From: Archivesica marissinica
Lineage: Eukaryota > Mollusca > Bivalvia > Venerida > Vesicomyidae
Direction: 5' to 3'
DNA: 64,000 nucleotides
Assembly: GCA_014843695.1 (NCBI GenBank)
Contig: CM026391.1
Coordinates: 17,080,383 to 17,144,382, forward strand
Below the pieces are notes generated by a model that saw only the letters and a list, made by a program, of their open reading frames with translations, searched no databases and had not been told where the DNA came from. Positions 13,701 to 23,025 of the stretch are shown here, one piece after another. A program made the position numbers and the translations under genes. Positions within the stretch are counted from its first letter, which is position 1. Every line of letters begins with the position of its first letter.

Positions 13701-14955
13701 GACACACATGGAAGCAGTTCATAGACACACATGGAAGCAGTTCATAGACACACATGGTATCAGTTCATAGACACACATGGAAGCAGTTCATAGACACACA
13801 TGGAAGCAGTTCATAGACACACATGGAAGCAGTTCATAGACACACATGGAAGCAGTTCATAGACACACATGGTATCAGTTCATAGACACACATGGTATCA
13901 GTTCATAGACACACATGGAAGCAGTTCATAGACACACATGGAAGCAGTTCATAGACACACATGGTATCAGTTCATAGACACACATGGAAGCAGTTCATAG
14001 ACACACATGGAAGCAGTTCATAGACACACATGGTATCAGTTCATAGACACACATGGTATCAGTTCATAGACACACATGGAAGCAGTTCATAGACACACAT
14101 GGTATCAGTTCATAGACACACATGGTATCAGTTCATAGACACACATGATATCAGTTCATAGACACACATGATATCAGTTCATAGACACACATGGAAGCAG
14201 TTCATAGACACACATGGAAGCAGTTCATAGACACACATGGTATCAGTTCATAGACACACATGGTATCAGTTCATAGACACACATGGTATCAGTTCATAGA
14301 CACACATGGTATCAGTTCATAGACACACATGGTATCAGTTCATAGACACACATGGAAGCAGTTCATAGACACACATGGAAGCAGTTCATAGACACACATG
14401 GAAGCAGTTCATAGACACACATGGAAGCAGTTCATAGACACACATGGAAGCAGTTCATAGACACACATGGAAGCAGTTCATAGACACACATGGAAGCAGT
14501 TCATAGACACACATGGAAGCAGTTCATAGACACACATGGAAGCAGTTCATAGACACACATGGAAGCAGTTCATAGACACACATGGAAGCAGTTCATAGAC
14601 ACACATGTTATCAGTTCATAGACACACATGGAAGCAGTTCATAGACACACATGGTATCAGTTCATAGACACACATGGAAGCAGTTCATAGACACACATGG
14701 TATCAGTTCATAGACACACATGGAAGCAGTTCATAGACACACATGTATCAGTTCATAGACACACATGGAAGCAGTTCATAGACACACATGGTATCAGTTC
14801 ATAGACACACATGGTATCAGTTCATAGACACACATGGAAGCAGTTCATAGACACACATGGAAGCAGTTCATAGACACACATGGAAGCAGTTCATAGACAC
14901 CCATGGAAGCAGTTCATAGACACACATGGAAGCAGTTCATAGACACACATGGAAG
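10758..14955 (-). repeat. 23-bp minisatellite array (minus orientation), about 182 units
   Basis: Units of 23 bp carry the reverse complement of the repeat at 1-6752 (core CATGGAAGCAGTTCATAG). Variant triplets AAG, TAT and AAT after ATGG alternate in an order that closely matches the start of the array at 35359. Three sites (about 11281, 12216 and 12416) carry clusters of one-base losses such as ATCATTCATAACACACTGG. The array ends at GAAGCGAGGGG, where a foldback-element terminus begins. Confidence 0.97.
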
Positions 14956-14991
14956 CGAGGGGTTCGACATTAGAGGAAGATAGATAGATAG
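14952..14991. mobile_element. Foldback-element terminus plus GATA repeat
   Basis: GCGAGGGGTTCGACATTAGA followed by GGAAGATAGATAGATAG is the outer end of the terminal inverted repeat of the foldback element seen whole at 28996-29374. Here it directly abuts the 23-bp array. The copy at 39570-39603 lacks the TTAGA bases. Confidence 0.7.
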
Positions 14992-15288
14992 TCTTTCATG
15001 TTCAAAATATATTCATTGTTTTCTACATCCTCTGTTGTTTCACGCATGTTCGCTGTGCGTGTTTACATTTCGTGTGTTGATAAACAAATTCGCGTATACG
15101 ACGGTTTAAATTTATTGGAATTTTATCGTTTCTGAGCGACTATTTCGATTTTTGTAAACACACACACATTAGTATTTATATTTTACCCAACACATCCGTT
15201 ATTACGATGTAATGCTGCTTTAAGTAAGCGTTCAGATCAGTGCACCGATCATGTGGCCGGGAAATGTCTTGATACCAAGGCCGGTATA
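14992..15288. other. Upstream flank of gene A1, no gene seen
   Basis: AT-rich sequence without an open frame of interest. The segment GATCATGTGGCCGGGA near 15248 resembles GATCATGTCGTCGGGA upstream of genes B and C, showing that A and B share ancestral upstream sequence. Confidence 0.6.
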
Positions 15289-15466
15289 CAGTCAAACCCG
15301 TGATAGTGGTCACCTCCATTAAGCAGCCAACCTGTATTAAGCAACCAGTTTCCAGATTCCAAATTTGTTGTTTTATTTCATATCTGACCTCTATTATGCA
15401 TTCGTCTGTTCTAAGCAGCCAATTTCAGTGATTCCCTTGGTTGGCTGCTTAAGACAGGTTTGACTG
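15289..15466. mobile_element. Pogo/Tigger-like MITE, 178 bp, in the A1 upstream region
   Basis: The element begins CAGTCAAACC and ends GGTTTGACTG, a perfect 10-bp terminal inverted repeat of the CAGTCAAACC type common for pogo/Tigger-derived MITEs. The interior has AAGCAGCCAACC and GGTTGGCTGCTTAAGACAG, an extended inverted arm. The left flank ends in TA but the right-hand TA duplication is not clear. Gene B has no such insert at the matching place. Copy 2 is 39902-40079. Confidence 0.7.
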
Positions 15467-15524
15467 GCTTTAGAACAAGCTAATCGATCTCAATATGTGA
15501 AATCATTCCCTTATCTATCTGGGT

Positions 15525-15537
15525 CAGGTTAACTATT
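15525..15537 (+). promoter_or_regulatory. Conserved upstream block CTATCTGGGTCAG
   Basis: This 13-mer lies about 150 bases before the A1 start codon. It is conserved exactly before A2 (40138), B (22829), C (48485) and E (60734, reversed), where the distance is 185-190 bases. Conservation across A- and B-type upstream regions that otherwise differ suggests a promoter-proximal element. It could also simply be residual ancestry. Confidence 0.35.
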
Positions 15538-15684
15538 GAAAGCATAAAATCTCAACGAAATGGATGCATGTACTTCAATGTGGAACGTTTGATATAATAT
15601 TAGTGATATTAAATCAAGGATCGTGTGGATGCATGGCACGGTAATATAAGTAAAATAAATAGGAATGGTTCCATATAATTCAAT

Positions 15685-17940
15685 ATGAATAGTTTCAAGT
15701 CATCAGAGTCTTTAACAGATCAAGCTTTAGAGTTGAATGACAAAAGACCGGCTGAAAAAGAGGAATTGCACATAACCATTGGAAGCATCGATGAAATAAC
15801 CACAGGCAATGAGTTAATCCAAACTCGAGTATGTAATTCTAATAATGATAATATGGAATTAACTAAAACATGTGATGAAAATGAAAACGTTGGAGAAATC
15901 ACCAGCATGCCAACAGAAGGTCAATCAGAAATCCACAGACAACCACATTCAGATGAAAGCAAGGCGAAAGTCACAGAATCTGAATATGACGGCATGGAAG
16001 TTGGTGCAATTGGCGGACACAAAGACAGTGATGTCAATGAAGGAAATGACGAAGACATAAGTAAAGCTAAATACTGCGAACTGTGTCTGGTTGATGAAAT
16101 TGAAGAGGATGCGGTTGCATTTTGTGTAATATGTATCGAGTATCTATGCAATGGATGTGCACGTGATCATAGGAGGAGTAAGGTTACAAGAAGCCACACA
16201 GTCTTACACAATAATGAGCTGCCGAAAGATGTAAGCATTTTTAAAATAATGAAGGCCATGATGTGCTGCTCAGACCATCCCGAAATGGAAGTTTCTTATA
16301 AATGCGAGGAACACGACATATTTATATGTACAAGATGTTTGGCTGTGACTCATAGAATATGTGCCGAGCTTACAGAAGTGTCCAAGGAGCCAGCGGCTCC
16401 TACCAAGGCCGACGTGGAACCTACTCTGTTAGATCAGATGAAAACCATCCACGACAAGACGATTTCCGTCAGGATTCCGAAAGAAGAAAATATCATTAAA
16501 ATGCGTGTAGAACAGGCTAATATCACAAAGGAACGATCGACACACATTGAATGCATCCAGGAACATTTGATGAAGCTTAAGGAGCAATCTGATACTGAAA
16601 CAGAAGCCCTTCTAATTAAAGAATTAGTTGAGTTAGAAAATGATGTGAAGGATTGCAGAGAACTAGAAACATCGGAAGCAATGCATATAGAGTTACTTAA
16701 TGCTGCAATGCATTATGGTAATGTTGTTCAGTTGAATGTTATATCCGAATTAATAAAGAAGAAATCGGATCATTTGATGCACAAATTGAAGGCTCAAGAT
16801 ATAAAGGAAACAGTCCATCTAAAATTCGAGAAGAATACACATTTCATAGACGTAACATTGATGGGGAATGTTTTAGTAGTCCAGGGTGAGAAGAAAGAAG
16901 GGATACAAACTGATAACCCAGAAAAACAAGTAAACATGGAATGTTCGAGCGATGCAGTGGACGATTCGATTCTGCCCGACTTAAATAATCAGACAATGAA
17001 GGCAGAACACAAGGTCAGAAAAGCAGTGGAGCAGCAAGCGGATCAGCAACATAATTTACCTCTAATGCAATGTCAGCTAAGTAGAACTAGAGCAATGTAT
17101 GACATACGTCACAATGGAGACGGAGATGTATGTAGTATAAGCGGAATCGTCGTTTTGTCAGATGGGCGACTTGCTATGGTTGACGACAACAACGATAATA
17201 TCAAAGTTCTCAATCCAGACTTTTCAATAGCATTTGTATATGAATTGAAGAACATGCCTCTAGACTTGTGCCAGATATCCGACAAAATATTGGTTATCAT
17301 TTATTCCGAAATGAAGAGGGTGAATAGATATAGTTTATGTGATGACACGATCATTGAAATTGGAGGATTCGCCACAAAACTGTACCCGATCAGTATTGAC
17401 AAATGCAATGACAATGTTGTCATACTATTTACTGATGTGACAGACGATGAGCATTGCCGTAGTGACAATGATATAATTGAAGTACAAATACGCAATGTAA
17501 ACACTGGACCCATACTTCAGACAATAACTGAGTTTAATAATAAATCATCAAGAGAAATGATCTTGGTAAATCCAACCCGCATTCGTGTTAGGTCAGCTGA
17601 AATGGAATCATACCTGATCTCGGAGGATAATGAGCTAACCTGGTTTGAATTAGACACAAATAATGATGAGTGCTTCAAAGCAACGTGGTTCTACAGGAGT
17701 TACAAAGGCAACCATATAGCTGGCATATGCGACATTGCCATGGACAATGAAGGTAACATATATGTTTGTGGACAACATTCCAGAAATATTCACCAGATTT
17801 CGGGTGAAAATTGCATGAAAAACAGGGTTCTATTATCGATTCCCGGAAGGCCCATATCGGTGTCTGTTGACGATAAACGGAGACACCTGATAGTTGGATA
17901 TGACCATGATGATTGTATCCACGTTGTTCCATTCGAATGA
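15685..17940 (+). CDS. Gene A1: RING-less TRIM-like protein, two B-boxes and C-terminal beta-propeller
   Basis: This is a single exon of 751 residues. Residues 1-125 are acidic and of low complexity, with no RING. B-box 1 is at 131-171 (C131, C134, C147, C150, C155, C158, H162, H171). B-box 2 is at 195-226 (C195, H198, C207, H210, C215, C218, H223, C226). A predicted coiled-coil covers about 260-370. From about 465 to the end, repeated strands such as VLSDGRLAMVD, NIKVLNP and GNIYVCG suggest an NHL/TRIM2-3-like propeller for binding partners. Related bivalve proteins are usually called TRIM-like and linked to ubiquitin or innate immune roles, but without a RING, ligase activity is not supported. 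The start follows TTCAAT and is conserved across paralogs. The copy at 40298 encodes the same protein. Confidence 0.9.
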   Translation: MNSFKSSESLTDQALELNDKRPAEKEELHITIGSIDEITTGNELIQTRVCNSNNDNMELTKTCDENENVGEITSMPTEGQSEIHRQPHSDESKAKVTESEYDGMEVGAIGGHKDSDVNEGNDEDISKAKYCELCLVDEIEEDAVAFCVICIEYLCNGCARDHRRSKVTRSHTVLHNNELPKDVSIFKIMKAMMCCSDHPEMEVSYKCEEHDIFICTRCLAVTHRICAELTEVSKEPAAPTKADVEPTLLDQMKTIHDKTISVRIPKEENIIKMRVEQANITKERSTHIECIQEHLMKLKEQSDTETEALLIKELVELENDVKDCRELETSEAMHIELLNAAMHYGNVVQLNVISELIKKKSDHLMHKLKAQDIKETVHLKFEKNTHFIDVTLMGNVLVVQGEKKEGIQTDNPEKQVNMECSSDAVDDSILPDLNNQTMKAEHKVRKAVEQQADQQHNLPLMQCQLSRTRAMYDIRHNGDGDVCSISGIVVLSDGRLAMVDDNNDNIKVLNPDFSIAFVYELKNMPLDLCQISDKILVIIYSEMKRVNRYSLCDDTIIEIGGFATKLYPISIDKCNDNVVILFTDVTDDEHCRSDNDIIEVQIRNVNTGPILQTITEFNNKSSREMILVNPTRIRVRSAEMESYLISEDNELTWFELDTNNDECFKATWFYRSYKGNHIAGICDIAMDNEGNIYVCGQHSRNIHQISGENCMKNRVLLSIPGRPISVSVDDKRRHLIVGYDHDDCIHVVPFE

Positions 17941-18673
17941 GCTGATACTTGTTCGTGAATTGTTGATATAGCGTTGACTAAGCATATTGTATTTAAGCTG
18001 TATATGCTATTGTAGCTAATCAATAACAATAAGTTACTTTCTGTTAGATACACATACCTTATGAAGCGGCCATAACTTCCAAGATGTGCTAGATATTGAA
18101 GCAAAAACAAATGCATGCACTTTGAATGTAAATAACTAAATCACTGTCACCACACTCCAGTTTTATCAAATTAATTATTGTCCCAGATTAATAAGATGTC
18201 TAGAAGTAGAAATGTATGGCTAATAAATGAATCTCTAGAACAATAAATCAATGGGCCTCATATCGACCACACTTAGCAAACAGTTATGTCAATAGTTTAC
18301 ACAATGAGGGACATTGGTCAGTTACTGCTCCCTGAATACTCTGAGGAGGATATATCTTTTTAATTCGTTTCCTTTGTTTTCATCGTGGTTTCCTTTACAC
18401 CACATGCTATTGATTTTCATCCATTTCTCATCATATAAGTATTAGATTATTCACTCTCGACACATATAAAACTATATATCCAAATGGATACTGTAAACAT
18501 GTCATTTATTAATTAACATGATTTTGATACAATCACATGCATCATACCGCAACATCTTGTTAGAGAACAACAGTAAAAACAAAGGATTCCAACTAAAAGG
18601 GTCAGTTAACATTTCGGGATAAATCGGTATTTATATGCCAAGGGAGGTAATAGAAAAACCAAGCGATGTCGCT
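17941..18673. other. 3' flank of A1 with two AATAAA signals
   Basis: Polyadenylation-type hexamers AATAAA lie at 18222-18227 and 18242-18247, about 280-300 bases after the stop codon. They are a plausible 3' end for the A1 transcript. The first 180 bases also follow gene C at 51012-51190. Nothing else is recognisable. Copy 2 is 42554-43290. Confidence 0.5.
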
Positions 18674-21600
18674 CATTATATGTTGGGTTAATATATAGTG
18701 TTCATTATAGTTGTTTTAAGGTTGGGTTAATATCTAGTGTTCATTATAGTTGTTTTAACGTTGGGTTAATATCTAGTGTTCATTATAGTTGTTTTAAGGT
18801 TGGGTTATTATCTAGTGGTCATTATAGTTGTTTTAAGGTTGGGTTATTATCTAGTGGTCATTATAATTGTTCTAAGGTTGGGTGAATATCTAGTGTTCAT
18901 TATAGTTGTTCTAAGGTTGGGTGAATATCTAGTGTTCATTATAGTTGTTTTAAGGTTGGATTATTATCTAGTGTTCATTATAGTTGTTTTAAGGTTGGGT
19001 GAATATCTAGTGTTCATTATAGTTGTTCTAAGGTTGGGTGAATATCTAGTGTTCATTATAGTTGTTTTAAGGTTGGATTATTATCTAGTGTTCATTATAG
19101 TTGTTTTAAGGTTGGGTGAATATCTAGTGTTCATTATAGTTGTTCTAAGGTTGGGTGAATATCTAGTGTTCATTATAGTTGTTTTAAGGTTGGATTATTA
19201 TCTAGTGTTCATTATAGTTGTTTTAAGGTTGGGTGAATATCTAGTGTTCATTATAGTTGTTTTAAGGTTGGGTGAATATCTAGTGTTCATTATAGTTGTT
19301 TTAAGGTTGGGTTATTATCTAGTGTTCATTATAGTTGTTTTAAGGTTGGGTGAATATCTAGTGTTCATTATAGTTGTTCTAAGGTTGGGTGAATATCTAG
19401 TGTTCATTATAGTTGTTTTAAGGTTGGGTTATTATCTAGTGGTCATTATAGTTGTTTTAAGATTGGGTGAATATCTAGTGTTCATTATAGTTGTTTTAAG
19501 GTTGGGTTATTATCTAGTGTTCATTATAGTTGTTTTAAGGTTGGGTGAATATCTAGTGTTCATTATAGTTGTTCTAAGGTTGGGTGAATATCTAGTGTTC
19601 ATTATAGTTGTTTTAAGGTTGGGTGAATATCTAGTGTTCATTATAGTTGTTCTAAGGTTGGGTTATTATCTAGTGTTCATTATAGTTGTTTTAAGGTTGG
19701 GTGAATATCTAGTGTTCATTATAGTTGTTTTAAGGTTGGGTTATTATCTAGTGTTCATTATAGTTGTTTTAAGGTTGGGTGAATATCTAGTGTTCATTAT
19801 AGTTGTTTTAAGGTTGGGTGAATATCTAGTGTTCATTATAGTTGTTTTAAGGTTGGGTGAATATCTAGTGTTCATTATAGTTGTTTTAAGGTTGGGTTAT
19901 TATCTAGTGTTCATTATAGTTGTTTTAAGGTTGGGTGAATATCTAGTGTTCATTATAGTTGTTTTAAGGTTGGGTGAATATCTAGTGTTCATTATAGTTG
20001 TTTTAAGGTTGGGTGAATATCTAGTGTTCATTATAGTTGTTCTAAGGTTGGGGTATTATCTAGTGTTCATTATAGTTGTTTTAAGGTTGGGTGAATATCT
20101 AGTGTTCATTATAGTTGTTCTAAGGTTGGGTGAATATCTAGTGTTCATTATAGTTGTTTTAAGGTTGGGTGAATATCTAGTGTTCATTATAGTTGTTCTA
20201 AGGTTGGGTGAATATCTAGTGTTCATTATAGTTGTTCTAAGGTTGGGTTATTATCTAGTGTTCATTATAGTTGTTTTAAGGTTGGGTGAATATCTAGTGT
20301 TCATTATAGTTGTTCTAAGGTTGGGTGAATATCTAGTGTTCATTATAGTTGTTTTAAGGTTGGGTGAATATCTAGTGTTCATTATAGTTGTTCTAAGGTT
20401 GGGTTATTATCTAGTGTTCATTATAGTTGTTTTAAGGTTGGGTGAATATCTAGTGTTCATTATAGTTGTTTTAAGGTTGGGTTATTATCTAGTGTTCATT
20501 ATAGTTGTTTTAAGGTTGGGTGAATATCTAGTGTTCATTATAGTTGTTCTAAGGTTGGGTTATTATCTAGTGTTCATTATAGTTGTTTTAAGGTTGGGTG
20601 AATATCTAGTGTTCATTATAGTTGTTTAAGGTTGGGTTATTATCTAGTGTTCATTATAGTTGTTTTAAGGTTGGTGAATGTTTTAGGTGGTGAATATCTA
20701 GTGTTCATTATAGTTGTTTTAAGGTTGGGTTATTATCTAGTGTTCATTATAGTTGTTTTAAGGTTGGGTTAATATCTAGTGTTCATTATAGTTGTTCTAA
20801 GGTGGGTGATATCTAGTGTTCATTATAGTTGTTCTAAGGTTGGGTTATTATCTAGTGTTCATTATAGTTGTTTTAAGGTTGGGTGAATATCTAGTGTTCA
20901 TTATAGTTGTTCTAAGGTTGGGTGAATATCTAGTGGTCATTAAAGTTGTTTTAAGGTTGGGTGAATATCTAGTGTTCATTATAGTTGTTCTAAGGTTGGG
21001 TTATTATCTAGTGTTCATTATAGTTGTTTTAAGGTTGGGTGAATATCTAGTGTTCATTATAGTTGTTTTAAGGTTGGGTTATTATCTAGTGTTCATTATA
21101 GTTGTTTTAAGGTTGGGTGAATATCTAGTGTTCATTATAGTTGTTCTAAGGTTGGGTTATTATCTAGTGTTCATTATAGTTGTTTTAAGGTTGGGTGAAT
21201 ATCTAGTGTTCATTATAGTTGTTTTAAGGTTGGGTTATTATCTAGTGTTCATTATAGTTGTTTTAAGGTTGGGTGAATTGTTTTAAGGTTGGGTGAATAT
21301 CTAGTGTTCATTATAGTTGTTTTAAGGTTGGGTGAATATCTAGTGTTCATTATAGTTGTTCTAAGGTTGGGTGAATATCTAGTGTTCATTATAGTTGTTT
21401 TAAGGTTGGGTTATTATCTAGTGTTCATTATAGTTGTTTTAAGGTTGGGTGAATTGTTTTAAGGTTGGGTGAATATCTAGTGTTCATTATAGTTGTTTTA
21501 AGGTTGGGTTATTATCTAGTGTTCATTATAGTTGTTTTAAGGTTGGGTGAATATCTAGTGTTCATTGTTTAAGGTGGGTATTGTTTAAGGTTGGGTTTGT

Positions 21601-21990
21601 GTTTGTTGTTTGGTGTTTCTAGTGTTCATTATAGTTGTTTAAGGTTGGATATCTAGTGTTCATTATAGTTGTTTTAAGGTTGGGTGAATATCTAGTGTTC
21701 ATTATAGTTGTTCTAAGGTTGGGTGAATATCTAGTGTTCATTATAGTTGTTCTAAGGTTGGGTTATTATCTAGTGTTCATTATAGTTGTTTTAAGGTTGC
21801 GTGAATATCTAGTGTTCATTATAGTTGTTCTAAGGTTGGGTGAATATCTAGTGTTCATTATAGTTGTTCTAAGATTGGGTGAATATCTAGTGTTCATTAT
21901 AGTTGTTCTAAGGTTGGGTTAATATCTAATGTTCATTATAGTTGTTCTAAGGTTGGGTTATTATCTAGTGTTCATTATAGTTGTTCTAAG
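18674..21990 (+). repeat. 39-bp minisatellite array, about 85 units
   Basis: Units of 39 bp have core GTTGTTTTAAGGTTGGGTGA plus ATATCTAGTGTTCATTATA. Two main variants alternate, GGGTGAATA and GGGTTATTA, and TTTT/TTCT also varies. Because 39 is divisible by three, a long frame (18776-20629) stays open and reads a 13-residue hydrophobic motif over and over. This is a by-product of the period. Truncated units joined as GGGTGAATTGTTTTAAGG appear at 21271 and 21447, 176 bases apart. The region 21560-21640 is scrambled. Confidence 0.97.
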
Positions 21991-22110
21991 ATCGATTGTG
22001 ATATGGTAACGTTTTGGCCCTCCATACATTATATGACTTTATTTCGCGACCATGACAACCAAAGATAAACATGGTTCTGTGTGTGTACTCCTGCATATCG
22101 TATGTTAATT
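21990..22110. repeat. Dispersed repeat, about 120 bp
   Basis: ATTGTGATATGGTAACG, TGGCCCTCCAT, TGACTTTATTTCGCGA and a later CTCGATT closely match 29470-29600 (ATGGTAACGTGTTGGTCCTCC and TGACTTTATATCGCGA). It also occurs at 47645-47770 and, inverted, at about 54770-54850. No TSD or terminal motif fixes its class. Confidence 0.5.
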
Positions 22111-23025
22111 CTGCTCGATTAAACACTACATAGTGATATTGACCCAATCCAAAACTATATAAAGTAATGATATAAACGTTCCATCAATTTATGATCGGCA
22201 TAGGTATCACATTAGCTTGAACTTGTATGCATATGGTACCATACGGTTATACCTCTATCATAGAAGACACATTTAAAACAACAGAACACAATCTTATCTG
22301 CATGACAATGGTGGGGGGGGGGCGTGTCCTATGATAGAAGTGCAAGACTTTTGGTGTCTTAAGGAGTGTCTTAAGGATAAAATGTCATAACCCTTAGGAA
22401 CACTAATCTTTGTCGCTATAGAATGCAGGATAGTACATGCATCTCCACTAGGAGTGGTTCTACTATGCATACAGTTAGTGTACCACAGTACAGGAATCGA
22501 AGCGTATGGGTGGTTTGTCTTTTCATTTGGTTGTACAGTATATGCATCTCGGTTTGGAATGGTCCTTGTGTGTCATAGCGCAGTGCAGGACGCCAGGCTT
22601 GGAAAATATAACTAAATACAGGTTTCTTTTGAAAAAAAGTCAAATAGTCACGTCGAGTGCACCTGATCTGTGACATATTGATGTTGAACATATCCCGAAT
22701 AAACTTGCGTAGAACATTCAGACAAGTACATCGATCATGTCGTCGGGAATGTGGTGCTCCGCCGACCGGGATATATACATATTACATAACTAACTAATCG
22801 AGCCCACCTATTGTGATAACTCCCTTGTCTATCTGGGTCAGATATCTAATTTTCAGCCCATACAATGATACCAAATATGCGATAATTTATGAAATAGCTA
22901 CATGTACTGCAAAGTCGAACGTTAGATATAATTTAAGTTATACTGATTAAACGAGGATCACTAGGATATATGACAAGTAATATAAGTAAAATCAGGAAAC
23001 AGTGTACTATTCAAACTAATTCAAT
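22111..23025. other. Upstream region of gene B
   Basis: No gene is recognised. A poly-G run lies near 22312. A minus-strand frame at 22416-22691 is conserved at 48072-48347, and in part at 60892-61036. It has no known motif, and the conservation follows from the DNA duplication. The block CTATCTGGGTCAG is at 22829-22841, and the sequence from about 22690 to the start resembles the A upstream region minus its MITE. Similarity to the inverted copy upstream of gene E begins at about 22535. Confidence 0.5.
22829..22841 (+). promoter_or_regulatory. Conserved upstream block before gene B
   Basis: CTATCTGGGTCAG occurs 185 bases before the start codon of gene B. It is identical to the blocks before genes A1, A2, C and E. 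The spacing is longer than in A, and no TATA box position can be tied to it. Confidence 0.35.

Noticed and set aside
18776..21922. Long open frames (617, 156 and 95 residues) repeating a 13-residue hydrophobic motif
   Set aside because: They follow from a 39-bp tandem repeat without stops in one frame. There is no start context, and the frame breaks wherever a unit has an indel. Copy 2 breaks at different places.
22416..22691. 91-residue minus-strand frame conserved at 48072-48347 and partly at 60892
   Set aside because: Conservation follows the DNA duplication. The frame is disrupted in the inverted copy and has no recognisable motif.
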